Positions 10,411 through 20,417 are shown, counted from the stretch's first letter. The stretch: DNA of 64,000 nucleotides from Ascarosepion bandense (GCA_037127315.1 JBBBDQ010000913.1:2044501-2108500); one strand, 5' to 3'. A program made the numbers and translations. Notes: generated by a model from the sequence alone, not told the origin.

Positions 10411-10430
10411 TATATATATATATTCATTCA
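10357..10430. repeat. (AT)n microsatellite between two SINE-D tails
   Basis: TA tract with palindromic ends (CACTGG...GAATGAATA on both sides). It appears to be the joined tails of two oppositely oriented SINE-D copies. Confidence 0.85.
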
Positions 10431-10455
10431 CTGGCATTCATTTTATATATATATA

Positions 10456-10767
10456 GTCATCCGTAGACAGATCTGTTTCGCTGTATCATCACAGCTCATC
10501 AATACGGTTAAACTCCGATTGTTTTTAACCCAGGATTGAAACCCAACCCAATTGGCGTCAGTCAGCGATTCTACCTCAGGGCTATGGGCATTCGGTAGAA
10601 GAAGGCAAACTTTTTAGCGTGTATATTGTCATTATACCCGCCCAATCGCCAGAGTACTCTAATCCATTACTGAATGAGCGATGCGTATATGCCAGAGTAG
10701 CTACTGTTTTTTCAATATGTCTACCATTCTTACAGAGTGCTCAATCAGGGTGTGAGAGCGTAAATAG

Positions 10768-10770
<3 letters not shown>
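10456..10770 (-). repeat. SINE-D copy, full length
   Basis: About 315 bp on the minus strand. Leader, tRNA-like head (GCCCATAGCCCTGAGGTAGA; B-box region GGGTTTCAATCC), then a hammerhead at 10,461-10,507 with perfect stem I (CCGTA/TACGG) and cleavage triplet GTC. The core reads TTGATGA (C to T at the first core base) and the stem II loop has a GAT insertion, so self-cleavage is probably impaired. Confidence 0.82.

Positions 10771-10771
<1 letters not shown>

Positions 10772-10807
<36 letters not shown>
10772..10807. repeat. (AT)n microsatellite
   Basis: TA tract between the 5' end of a SINE-D copy and the next repeat. Confidence 0.9.
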
Positions 10808-10809
<2 letters not shown>

Positions 10810-11105
10810 AAGAATTAAGACAGAAACGTTATTCTACAGTTGAGTGGAAATATGAAACTATTTCAGGCGAACCATCTTCAGCTTCATCTTTATTCTACAG
10901 AAGATTTTACAGGAATGAAATTCACAAACCACGAAAAAAACAAAAACAGAAACTAAAAATAAAGATCTGTACCTTAAAAGTGAAAATTTAAGAAAAAATG
11001 CATCATTACATCAGTTAGACGAATGCACACACAAATACATACATAAACAGGTATAGATACACACATATATACATAAACATGTAAACATACATATAATCAA
11101 AGAGC
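10808..11105 (-). repeat. dispersed repeat E (Penelope-like terminus?)
   Basis: Matches 43,130-43,405 in opposite orientation along its whole length (shared blocks include TTTCAGGCGAACCATCTTCAG, AGAAGATTTTACA, AGTGAAAATTTAAGAAAA and CATCATTACATCAGTTAG). It is non-coding. The motif resembles termini of Penelope-like elements that I have seen in invertebrates; this is a weak inference. Confidence 0.6.
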
Positions 11106-11110
11106 ACGCG

Positions 11111-11112
<2 letters not shown>

Positions 11113-11168
<56 letters not shown>

Positions 11169-11169
11169 T
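11113..11169. repeat. (AT)n microsatellite
   Basis: TA tract, breaks into the Gypsy-linked repeat at 11,170. Confidence 0.9.
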
Positions 11170-11434
11170 GAGTAACTGTCAACAACAAGGCAAGGAAGCA
11201 AAGATGAACTCGTCCTAATAACCCCAAATTTTCTTCATTCTTTCATTGATGAAACTGCAATATAGGTAATTATTAAATATTTATAAATTTATTTGATGCA
11301 CATGTTATTGTGCAGTTTTAACAAAACAAACATTCTACTTTCATTAAAATTATTCACTTGGTAATAAATACTAAAAATAGTATGAAATACATAATTTTTT
11401 AAGCACTGAAGTGGCATAATAATTATGGCCAGTA

Positions 11435-11445
<11 letters not shown>
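11170..11445 (-). mobile_element. Gypsy integrase-flank repeat, truncated copy
   Basis: About 275 bp almost identical to 14,935-15,208, beginning in integrase coding sequence (VDSYSK region on the minus strand) and ending at the same GTAGTGTA border. On the left it is cut by an AT microsatellite. Confidence 0.7.
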
Positions 11446-11467
<22 letters not shown>

Positions 11468-11538
11468 AGTTTAACATTTTACAAGTTTCTTTCATGTCAG
11501 TTTTCTTTAATAAATTTATTCTGAAAACATACTTGGAT

Positions 11539-11588
<50 letters not shown>

Positions 11589-11590
11589 TT
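11440..11590. repeat. two (AT)n tracts
   Basis: TA tracts at about 11,440-11,466 and 11,545-11,585. Confidence 0.9.
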
Positions 11591-12004
11591 ATATTTATTA
11601 AAATAGCGTATATATTTTTTACATGTATTAGATATTTTGATAGACATTTATTTAAGACAAAAGATGATATATGTATATATGTTAACCATATTTAATTTTT
11701 TTTCAATAAATAGAACGATGCATACTCATCGATCGTTATTTCTCTTTATTAAATAAATATTGACGAGTCGTTCACCCTTTCCGCAATGCTGACAAGCACG
11801 TCAATTCACGCGGAAACTGACCTTTAATCTGTATTTTCGCACATCCATTATTTAAATGATAATTGCTGCTAAGTTTGAAAGCAAAATAGTTGCGAATGTT
11901 TTCAGCTTATCCTTGTATGTAGGTCTCTGTTATACGCACACAGCATACTCACGCATACTTGCATATATGTATATATACATATATGTATATACATATATAT
12001 ATAA
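11591..12004. other. unassigned sequence
   Basis: No element recognised. Ends in imperfect ATGTATAT repeats next to a Helitron terminus. Confidence 0.3.
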
Positions 12005-12720
12005 ACTAGCAGTATAGCCCGGCGTTGCTCGGGTGTAATAAAAGCTTTAAAACTAATCCATGGTTCTGGAACTCAGACTTTTTAGACGTTGGCACGAAAG
12101 ACTAAAAAGCAATAGTTGTTTCAAGTTAAAGCGAAACTGTAGACTGAAAGTAAAATGAATGGATGTAAGTCAAATTTTGATTTCCTGGTATCGATATCAA
12201 ATACATTTTTTACGTCGTAAACTGAATTTTGAAGGCTAAATAAGTCCCCTGAGTAAATGGTATCATGGCTGAGACTAAGAACTACAATTATACCTACTTA
12301 GAGCCAAACCCGAAGCAAAAACTAAAATAAAAGGGCTGAATAAAAATACAGACATACAGGCAGATAAACAGACACACACACAAACATCTTGCCTTTTGTA
12401 TATATATATTATCGATTTTCTGCACTATTGTAAGAACTGCAACCTTGAAACATCTGAATACCGTTTCTTATGTCTTTGTCTATAAGTATATCAAATATGA
12501 TTAAAATCGGACCACTACTTCTATAACCCGATTTTGTCGATTATCGATTTTTGATATTTATCGGGGGTACCTCAACACAAAACCTAGCTAAGAACACTCG
12601 CAAACTCTCGTAGTAAAACTGTGCAAATTTTCAAGAAAATCGGTTCAGCCGCTTTGAAGTCTATAGGTAGCGGACACACACACACACATACAGACATACA
12701 CAGACAAAGTTCCATTTATA

Positions 12721-12724
<4 letters not shown>
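12005..12724 (-). mobile_element. non-autonomous Helitron-like element
   Basis: The 3' terminus is read on the minus strand: a GC-rich hairpin (CCCGAGCAACGCCGGG), eight bases, then CTAG followed by T (CTAG at 12,005-12,008, preceded by A on plus). The internal blocks (TTTTAGTCTTTCGT, CGATTTTCTGCACTATTG, ACCGATTTTCTTGAAAATTT) are the same as in six other copies. The 5' TC end has been lost in a TA tract. No replicase or helicase is encoded. Confidence 0.8.

Positions 12725-12811
<87 letters not shown>
12725..12811. repeat. (AT)n(GT)n compound microsatellite
   Basis: TA units then TG units, ending in GGGCGGCGGTG. Confidence 0.9.
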
Positions 12812-12812
<1 letters not shown>

Positions 12813-12962
12813 CGGCGGTGCGTGCATCTCTTGATTAATTTCGAGAGAAAGATAAAATGGGTAACAAATATTAAATGTTTAACATTTCGGATAAATCTTC
12901 AGAAATTAAATATATCCAGAGACAATAGCAAAGATACACAAAAAGCTCATGGAAATCGAGAT

Positions 12963-12963
<1 letters not shown>

Positions 12964-13012
<49 letters not shown>

Positions 13013-13083
13013 CGCACCAATACCAAATTATATAAACACGCAACAACTTCCTAACAAATGATGATGATGATGATGATGATGAT
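12964..13083. repeat. (CA)n and (ATG)n microsatellites
   Basis: CA units at about 12,966-13,010 and nine ATG units at 13,057-13,083. Confidence 0.9.
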
Positions 13084-13109
13084 TACCGCATTCACCCTTG
13101 TCGATTTGA

Positions 13110-13342
13110 GCCAGTTTCCTCCCTGACGGAGAAATGTTCAATGGGATTTATTTAAGGGCAGAGTCCCAGGTCCTGCCTCATTATTTAACCCATAACTGGA
13201 GGGAAGGGACGGATTAATACCTTTCCCAAGGGTACCAGCGCGTAAGTGAATGCAGGGTATTCAACTGGAATCGAACTCAGTTCACCGATTTCTCTTTCCG
13301 AACCGACATCCACTGCACAAAAACGCACATCCGTCAATAAAC
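13110..13342 (-). repeat. SINE-S copy 1: tRNA-like unit and body
   Basis: On the minus strand, directly downstream of a 5S-derived head: a tRNA-like segment (TGTGCAGTGGATGTCGG as A-box region, GAGTTCGATTCC as B box), then a conserved body (CACTTACGCGC, CCCTTGGGAAAGGTATTAAT, CCAGTTATGGGTTAAATAA) ending near AATCCCATTGAA. It is related to SINE-T by the tRNA-like unit and the first half of the body. Confidence 0.82.
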
Positions 13343-13460
13343 GCTTACAGAACCTGGTATTCCCAAGCTATTCCCATCTAAGTACTGACCAGGTTCAACG
13401 TTACTTAACTTCGAGGACCTAACGAGAACCGGTGTATTCAACGTGATATGACCTTAAGCT
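13343..13460 (-). pseudogene. 5S rRNA-derived head of SINE-S copy 1
   Basis: The minus strand shows 5S rRNA landmarks in order: CATATCACGTTGAATACACC, GGTTCTCG, GAAGTTAAG, CCTGGTCAGTACTTAGATGG and GGGAATACCAGGT...GTAAGC. It is degenerate (an indel after GATGGG and several substitutions), about 118 nt. It is read as a SINE head and not as a functional 5S gene, because the same 5S-to-tRNA junction recurs at 33.9 kb. Confidence 0.85.
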
Positions 13461-13619
13461 TAGGGTCTAACAGATGAAAAGAAAGCCAAACAATTTGAAA
13501 TAATAAAACATTGTCTTCCTTCACTTAATTCCCAAAACGTACCGATGAAGTGAAAATAAATTTTCCTATTTCTTTTTATGTAATATTTTTGTCGAATTTG
13601 ATCCAGAAATTTAAATGCA

Positions 13620-13858
13620 AAGTCAATACTCATCTACTAACCACTGGACTCTAGCTCTCTCCCCTCCCCTGTATAACCTTCCCTTTCTCTCCACCTATGT
13701 ATCTGTCATCGCACCTGCTTTCTCAGGTTTCTATTGTTCCTTTCTAACTAGTTTGTACTCCTCACTCTTTTCTAATTAATCTTTTTACATTTATGTAGCC
13801 CCCTGCACATCAGTGGCGTTTCCGCTTTGCTCGGGGTGAAATGATTAAAACAAAAACG
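13620..13858 (+). mobile_element. LINE-B 3' end
   Basis: 3' UTR in plus orientation, matching 24,385-24,600 closely from CCACTGGACTCTAGCTC through GTAGCCCCCTGCACATCAG to GGGGTGAAATGATTAAAA. Short 5'-truncated insertion; about six codons of ORF end precede it. Confidence 0.85.
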
Positions 13859-13892
13859 TGTTTCAATTCACAGACACACATAGATATATATA

Positions 13893-14160
13893 TAGCCATG
13901 TGCAGACATTCTTCTTTCGCTTTATCACAGGTCATTAGTACGGTTAGACACTCGATGTTCCAGCCAATTGTTCTAAGCTATGAGCAGTCGGTGGAAGAAG
14001 GCAGATTTTAGCGTGTTAATTACACATTGTAAACTTATGCCAGTAGCCGAGAGTGTTCGAATTCATTACAGAATTAGCGGTTACTAAATAGCGGTGAGTA
14101 GCAGTTGCTTTTAAAGTTTCCCAAGAGAGCCCAATCAGCGGGCGAGAGCTTAAAAAGTTA
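13893..14160 (-). repeat. SINE-D copy, degenerate ribozyme
   Basis: Leader and tRNA-like head on the minus strand. The ribozyme core reads CTAATGA and stem II is broken, but ACCGTA, GAAA and GTCTGC landmarks survive. Head to head with the next copy across a TA tract. Confidence 0.75.
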
Positions 14161-14171
14161 TATATATATAT

Positions 14172-14393
14172 ATCGCTCATTCAGTCATGAATTAGAGCAC
14201 TCTGGCTATTGGGCAGGTATAATGATAATATACACGCTAAAAGGTATACCTTCTTCTACCGAGCGCCCATAGCTCAGAGGTAGAATCTCCGACTGACGCC
14301 AATTCGGTTGGGTTTCAATCCTGGTTTAAAAAGCAATCGGAGTCTAACCGTACTGATGAGCTGTGATACAGCGAAACAGATCTGTCTGCGGAT
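14172..14393 (+). repeat. SINE-D copy with intact hammerhead
   Basis: Leader (CGCTCATTCAGTCATGAATT), then the tRNA-like head CCATAGCTCAGAGGTAGAAT with B-box region GGGTTTCAATCC, then a hammerhead, then GGATGACTATATATA tail. Its 5' end is separated from the preceding inverted copy by only a short TA tract. Confidence 0.85.
14348..14391 (+). ncRNA. hammerhead ribozyme, best copy in window
   Basis: Stem I 3' strand CCGTA (14,348-14,352); CTGATGA (14,353-14,359); stem II GCTGT, loop GAT, ACAGC (14,360-14,372); GAAA (14,373-14,376); stem III CAG/CTG with loop AT (14,377-14,384); triplet GTC with predicted cleavage after 14,386; stem I 5' strand TGCGG (14,387-14,391) pairs with CCGTA including one G-T. 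No core residue is changed. Type I topology. Confidence 0.88.

Positions 14394-14427
<34 letters not shown>
14394..14427. repeat. (TA)n tail of SINE-D
   Basis: TA dinucleotides directly following the SINE-D end. Confidence 0.9.
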
Positions 14428-14429
<2 letters not shown>

Positions 14430-14640
14430 AAGTGGACAAGTCAACATCCAGAGACGACGGGTAGCTTCCTTGTGGCCTGCCAGCTGCGTTTGGTGTGAAG
14501 CAAACAGTTGCTATATGGTGTTGACTTCAATGTTCATTTTTATTGTAATGTATGCAATATTTATGGGCTAAAGTGCTCAAAATGGATTAGGAAATTACCT
14601 GTCATCTCTGGATGTTGTCTTCAATGTCCACTTCGATCAA
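14428..14640. mobile_element. MITE-like element with ~37-bp terminal inverted repeats
   Basis: The ends TTGAAGTGGACAAGTCAACA and (inverted) TGTTGTCTTCAATGTCCACT are inverted copies with few mismatches and share CATCCAGAGA / TCTCTGGATG. About 213 bp, no coding capacity. It sits inside a TA microsatellite, so the target duplication cannot be read. Superfamily unknown. Confidence 0.7.

Positions 14641-14641
<1 letters not shown>

Positions 14642-14690
<49 letters not shown>
14642..14690. repeat. (AT)n microsatellite
   Basis: Right-hand part of the TA tract that hosts the MITE-like element. Confidence 0.9.
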
Positions 14691-14693
<3 letters not shown>

Positions 14694-14699
14694 TTAGGT

Positions 14700-14965
14700 G
14701 AATTAACTAATTAACCTCTCTGCTTGACCATTTGATCTAGGATGGTATTGTGGCGTAGTTATGTGTTTGATTTGGAAGATGTCACAAAAATTCTTAAATT
14801 CAGCTGACCTAAACTGTGTATCATTGTCGCTGACAACGCAGTCCACTACTCCAAATCTCGCAAACAGTTAATGTAGGAAACTTATTGTTACAGCCGTTGT
14901 TGGCCTCTTGCACCTTAAGATCTCCGGCCACTTTGAGTAACTGTCAACAACAAGGCAAGGAAGCA
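14700..14965 (-). pseudogene. Ty3/Gypsy integrase core remnant
   Basis: The minus strand encodes VVDSYSKWPEILRCK, VVDCVVSDNDTQFRSAEF and ITTPQYHPRSNGQAERL. These are the three catalytic blocks of a DDE integrase: D in VDSYSKW, D in SDNDTQF and E in NGQAER, all retained. One stop lies between the first two blocks. The integrase would insert the cDNA of an LTR retrotransposon. RT and LTRs are not seen nearby, so only a fragment survives. It could be the same family as the gag-protease piece at 5 kb. Confidence 0.82.
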
Positions 14966-15208
14966 AAGATGAACACGTCCGAATAACCCCAAATTTTCTT
15001 CATTCTTTCATTGATGAAACTGCAATATAGGTAATTATCAAATATTTATAAATTTATTTAAGGCACATGTTATTGTGCAGTATTAACAAAACAACCATTC
15101 TATTTTCATTTACAATTATTCACTTGGCAATAAATACTAAAAATAGTTTGAAATACATCATTTTTTAAACACTGGAGTGGCATGATAATTATGGCCGGTA
15201 GTGTATCT
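14935..15208 (-). repeat. integrase-upstream segment duplicated at 11.2 kb
   Basis: Upstream continuation of the Gypsy fragment with a decayed frame. Nearly identical to 11,170-11,445. Ends at GTAGTGTA where SINE-D sequence begins. Confidence 0.65.
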
Positions 15209-15478
15209 CTCATTACGATCGAGCTCTCTGGAGAAGAAAATTTTAAAAACAGTTTCCATTTCGACTATAATGCGTGACTCTTCAGAAATGAATTGAGTTC
15301 GCTCGGTGACTGGCATCTGTATACACTGCTTAAATGCAAGACGTTAAAATGTCCCTTCTCTGATGCCATGCGCCGATGACTTAGGGAGTAGAGACTCCGA
15401 CTGACACCAAATCGGTCGAGTTTCGATCTCGGCCAGAAGCAAGTGATACAGCGAAACGGGCTTGTATGTGGATGACTG

Positions 15479-15505
<27 letters not shown>
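15208..15505 (+). repeat. SINE-D copy with deleted ribozyme, plus (AT)n(GA)n
   Basis: The leader matches copy 1 (TTCAGAAATGAATTGAGTTC), tRNA-like head GACTTAGGGAGTAGAGA with B box GTTTCGATCTC. The segment holding CTGATGA is missing: AAGCAAG is joined directly to TGATACAGCGAAAC. TA and GA repeats follow. Confidence 0.78.
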
Positions 15506-15519
<14 letters not shown>

Positions 15520-15520
<1 letters not shown>

Positions 15521-16395
15521 TGAGATGGGGGGGAGTACTTTGGCACGTAACTGAGCAGAGATACGCCAACTTTGAAATTTCGTGAAGGCTCCAATATGAT
15601 GTTCTCAAAAGAAAATAAGCCATCTATTTTACATGATTTAAAGTTGCATGCAAGAAATGATAGTGAACTGGAAGGTCACCTGTAAGCAGCTGTAGCACTC
15701 TGCCGGCTGGTTGGTTGGTTCGCTACCCCTATAGTCCTGAGCCTACCGTCATGATGATGATGTCAAAACGGCACCAATTATGACGACGCTTTCAGGTCGC
15801 TAGTCGTGATCATCTCGTTACAGTAGCTGGTCCTCAAGACGTCTATTACAACAACGAACTCACTGCCCATGCTGTGTTCTTTTGATCTCAGAAAGTCACG
15901 TTGTGAAAACCCGGTAGCCGTATTCCTACCAGACCTGATATTTCTGTACACTTGTGTTAAAATAAAATAATTACGGCGCCAAAAAAAAAAAAAAATCTAA
16001 AAATAGTTTTACACAGTAAAATATTTTAGTGATGACATTCGGATGGAGTTCGGGTTGATTAAATGTGTTATGAAGATCACCACAAAAACCTCATTTATTG
16101 GTTAAACTCTGGTGTAACAATCAAAGATTTAGACCAAGAACAAGCTTGTAAATTCCTCAGTACAAATGAGACTTAAGGAATTCAGCATATATCGCGAGAA
16201 GAATACTCTAACAAAGTGTGATTAAAATTAAGAACTGCGTTGAATTGTTAGAACAGAATTATGGCTATTAACAGCATTGCCATCCCAGTAGTTCAATGTA
16301 GCTTCAACATATAGAACTGAACTAGAAATGACATTAGACGAATGCATTCTGGGAAAATAAAGCCTCTTTCTGAATATAAGATGCGTCATTTAAAT
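15520..16395. other. unassigned sequence
   Basis: Mixed-composition DNA with no domain I recognise. An A-run near 15,980 follows GGCGCC. Confidence 0.3.
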
Positions 16396-16400
16396 GCTAT

Positions 16401-17566
16401 CAGTCAGTTAAGTGCCATAAGTGATACACGCTTGGGCGATCATGTCTCGAAAGAGACATAACTGACTGGGCAGAAGATTATCCCGAAGTAGGTTGCTATT
16501 ACTTTCTGAGGTAGACTGGTTGCCAGCCAAGGCTATAAAAACCCAATCTGTCATGTTATTTGACTCATAGATAGAGAGAGAAGACGTATTATATTATTAA
16601 TTAGTAATTAAAGGGGGATCAGTTTATTACTTCATAACAATAAAAAACCGATCCCCCACTTTAAGTCCAGTAGAAGCCTTTGTCATGTTTCTGTTATATT
16701 CAGTCAGTCAGTTAAATGCCATACGTGATACACGCTTGGGCGATTATGTCTCGAAAGAGACATGACTGACTGGGCAGAAGATTATCCCGCAGTAGGTTGC
16801 TATTGCTTTCTACGGTAGACTGGTTGCAAGCCTAGGCTACAGAACCCAATCTGTCCTGTTATTTGACTCATAGCTAGAGGGAGAAGATATGTATTTTATT
16901 ATTAATTAGTAATTAAAGGGGAATTAGTTTATTACTTCATAACAATAGAAAACCGATCACCCACTTTATACCCAGTAGATCCATAATCATGTTTGTAATT
17001 ATTATATTCATTCAGTCAGTTAAGTGCCATACGCGATACACGTTTGGGCGGTCATGTCACGAAAGAGACATGACTGACTGGGCAGAAGATTATTCCCCAG
17101 TAGGTTGCCATTACTTTCTCCGGTAGACTGGTTGCCGACCAAGGCTATAGAACCTAATCCGTCCTGTTACTTAACCCATAAATTATCTATAATAATAAAA
17201 AACCGATCCCCCACTTTATGCCCAGTAGAAGCCTTAACCATGTTTCTAACTATTATATTCAGTCAGTCAGTTAAGTGCCATACGTGATACACGCTTTCAG
17301 CGATGATGTCTCAAAAGAGACATGACTTGACTGATTATCCCGCAGTAGGTTGCCATTGCTTTCTGCGGTAGACTGGTTGCGGACCAAGGATATAGAACCC
17401 AATCTGTCTTATTATTTAGCCCATAAGTAGAGGGAAGAGACGGATTAATACCTTTCCCAAGGGTATTTGTGCGTAAGTGAATGTAAAAAATTCAGCTGGA
17501 ATTCGAACTCGGCTCTCCGATTTCTTATTTCAAGCCTATAACCACTGCACCACAACGCACATCCCA
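16401..17566 (-). repeat. SINE-T with four tandem tail units
   Basis: Read on plus, tandem units begin at 16,401, 16,705, 17,013 and 17,264 with CAGTCAGTTAAGTGCC-like sequence, spacing 304, 308 and 251 bp. Units carry a GGGGGATC...GATCCCCC hairpin (for example 16,613-16,657). Only the last unit runs into a body and a tRNA-like head (minus strand GTTGTGGTGCAGTGGTTA and GAGTTCGAATTCC) ending near 17,566. So one SINE head has several tail units. Confidence 0.82.
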
Positions 17567-17569
17567 TAA

Positions 17570-18717
17570 AAGTTGGAAGAGAGCTTATCCAGCTAAAATT
17601 GTCATACACTACAACAAATTTTGGTTTCGTTACATACATGGCAACAACAAAGGACTGGATGATATAATTCGTCAAGCAAACGCGAAAACAGAAAGAAAAA
17701 AATATTTAATCAGGAAAGAAGGCTGTAATTACAAACGACATTTGCATTTCGTAGATTCTCTAGAAAACCAAAACAGAACCCAAGTAGCAACTGTTGCAGC
17801 AAAATATATGAAGAAAGTTATCCAAGGAAAACGCTCTTCAGAAGATGAAACAACACTGGAAAGCCAAGCATCATAACCAATAATGTGCTAATAAAGCTGA
17901 TTTTGATCAAACTATTGCACACAGATTGTGACGAGTATCTGAAAAAAAAAGACTGAAACTATAGACTTCATTCTTCCAGCGCAAGACCAAAGTCTTTTAC
18001 CCAAGAACTTTCAGGCAAATATCATACATAATAGTTTGAAATCAAAATGATGCAGGTTCTGTGACAAATATCAGGAAAACATAGACCATCTTATCTCAGG
18101 ATGTTCTGTACTTACGCCAAATAAACATAAAAATCGTCACGATAGACTGGGGGAATATTTACATTGGACAATGTGCAAAAACGTAGGGGAAAAATCTTGA
18201 CACACAATGGTATGAAAAGCTCCTAGCAACAGTTACAGGAACAGAAGACATTACAATTCTGTGGGATGATACGATCTTTACTGACAGGAAAATAGAAGAA
18301 AACAAGCCGTAGATAATTGTCAAAGACCGAAAAAACCTTGCTTACTAATTGAGAGGGCTTGCTCAAAGGAATGTAGCATAACTACCAAGGAATTTGAAAA
18401 ACTATCGAAGTATAAATATCTGGAAATCAAAATAGAAAAAATGTGGAAATTGAAAACAAGAATAGACCCACTGAGTAGGTTCGATTGGAATGATAAAAAG
18501 AAAGACAACAATAGATTGAAAGAATCCCTGGAAATCCCAGCTTAAGAGATATACAAAAATGCCTTGATAAGTACAGTCCACAAACTAAGAACTTTATCCA
18601 TAAAACGCTAGATATGTTATCGGAGATAGAAAAGCAAATGAAATGTAGCTATAGCATCACACCACGACCTGATTTAGGTCTTTCTGCAGACTTGGTAGGT
18701 AGTGCGACCATAGCAGA

Positions 18718-18770
<53 letters not shown>
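17570..18770 (+). pseudogene. LINE-G copy 1: CCHC + restriction-like endonuclease region
   Basis: The broken frame encodes YNKFWFRYIHGNNKGLDD, then CRFCDKYQENIDHLISGC, which is a C-x2-C-x8-H-x4-C motif, then ITTKEFEKLSKYKYLEI, EKMWKLKT and a terminal segment. This order (CCHC, then a PD-(D/E)XK-like domain) is that of the C-terminal half of RLE-type LINEs (R2, Dong, Hero, NeSL groups). Stops occur throughout. It ends in an (AAT)n tail at 18,718-18,770. Confidence 0.75.
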
Positions 18771-18773
<3 letters not shown>

Positions 18774-18784
18774 TAAGTCTTTGC

Positions 18785-19555
18785 ACAAGACCAAAGTATT
18801 TTCACGAGAAACTTTCAGGCAAATATTATGCATAATAATATGGATCCAAAATGCAGGTTTTGTGATAAACACCAAGAAACAATAGACCACCTAATCTCAG
18901 GCTGTTCTGTGCTTGCCCCAAATGAATATAAAAATCGCCACGATAGAGTTGGGCAATATGCAAACATTATGGAAAAGCTGTAAACAAACACTGGTATGAA
19001 CATCACCCAGCACCGGTTACAGAAATAGAAGATGTAACCATTCTATGGGATTACACCATCTACACAGACAGAAAAATTGAAGCAAACAGGCCAGACATTA
19101 TTGTTAAAAACCAGAAGGAGAAAACTTGTCTATTAATTGATGTGGCTTGTCCAGCGGATTGTAACATAGCAATCAAGGAATTTGAAAAACTGTCAAAATA
19201 TAAAGACCTGGAAATTGAAATAGAAAAAATGTGGAAATTGAAAACAAGAGTTGTGCCAGTGATAGTAGGTGCACTTGGAATGATAAAAAATGGAACAAAA
19301 CAACACATTGAAAGAATCCCTGGAAACCCCAGCTTAAGAGATATACAAAAAATTGTCTTATTAAGTACAGCCCACACACTAAGGAAAACTTTATCTATGT
19401 AATGCTGGAGATGATAGGGAAGATAGAAAAACATGAAATGGAGCCATAACAACACGCCACTACCTGCCTTAGGTCTCCCCGCAGACTTGGGTTGGTAGTG
19501 AGACCAAAGCAGAAATCGAAATATGATGAAAAATGACATCATAATAATAATAATA
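18785..19555 (+). pseudogene. LINE-G copy 2, best preserved C-terminus
   Basis: CRFCDKHQETIDHLISGCSV (zinc motif), then in a later frame WYEHHPAPVTEIEDV, ILWDYTIYTDRKIEANRPDI, KTCLLIDVACPAD and VVPVIVGALGMIKN, ending at a stop near 19,402. RPDIIV followed by LLIDVA fits the PD...D core of a restriction-like endonuclease. One frameshift separates the zinc motif from the nuclease. An (ATA)n-type tail follows at about 19,543. Confidence 0.78.
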
Positions 19556-19574
19556 AACCAGAAAGAAAAAAAAC

Positions 19575-19845
19575 TATTTCTGTCACGCCTCTTGTTTTCA
19601 ATTTCCACATTTTTCTATTTAAATTTCCAGGTTTTTATATTTTGACAGTTTTTTGAATTCCTTGGTTGCTATGTTACAATCCGTTGGACAATCCATATCA
19701 ATTAATAGAAAAGCAGAAAACAGTGATAGTAGGTGCACTTGGAATGATAAAAAATGGAAAAAAAAAAAAAACATTGAAGAAACCCTGGAAACCCCAGCTT
19801 AAGAGATATACAAAAAATTGTCTTGTTAAGTACAGCCCACACACT

Positions 19846-19850
<5 letters not shown>
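19575..19850. mobile_element. LINE-G copy 3 with 5' inversion
   Basis: 19,575-19,705 is the minus-strand version of the IDVACPAD...KLKTR segment. From 19,711 the next segment (TVIVGALGMIKN onward) runs in plus orientation to 19,850, where it passes into GAAA repeats. The order of pieces fits a LINE 5' inversion (twin priming). Confidence 0.75.
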
Positions 19851-19888
<38 letters not shown>

Positions 19889-19974
19889 CTATGGAAAAAT
19901 ATATAGAGAGAAAGATAATTTGAAAAGGAACAGGTAAAGGTAAAGTAGTAAGAAGGGAAAAGTAATTTACTGGA

Positions 19975-20031
<57 letters not shown>

Positions 20032-20131
20032 AAAAGGCAAACAAAGATATGGAAAATATATAGAAAGAAATATATTTTGAAAAGGAACAAGAAAAGTTCA
20101 TGTAGTAAAAAGGGAGAAGCAAACTTCTGGA

Positions 20132-20178
<47 letters not shown>

Positions 20179-20372
20179 AGGAAAATATATAGAAAGAAAG
20201 ATATTTTGAAAAGAAACAGGAAAAGGTCATGTAGTAAAAAGGGAGAAAAAAGAAAGAAAGAAAGAAAGAAAGGAAAGGCAAACAAAGATATGGAAAATAT
20301 ATAGAAAGAAACATATTTTGAAAAGGAACAAGAAAAGTTCGTGTAGTAAAAAGGGAGAAGCAAACTTCTGGA

Positions 20373-20417
<45 letters not shown>

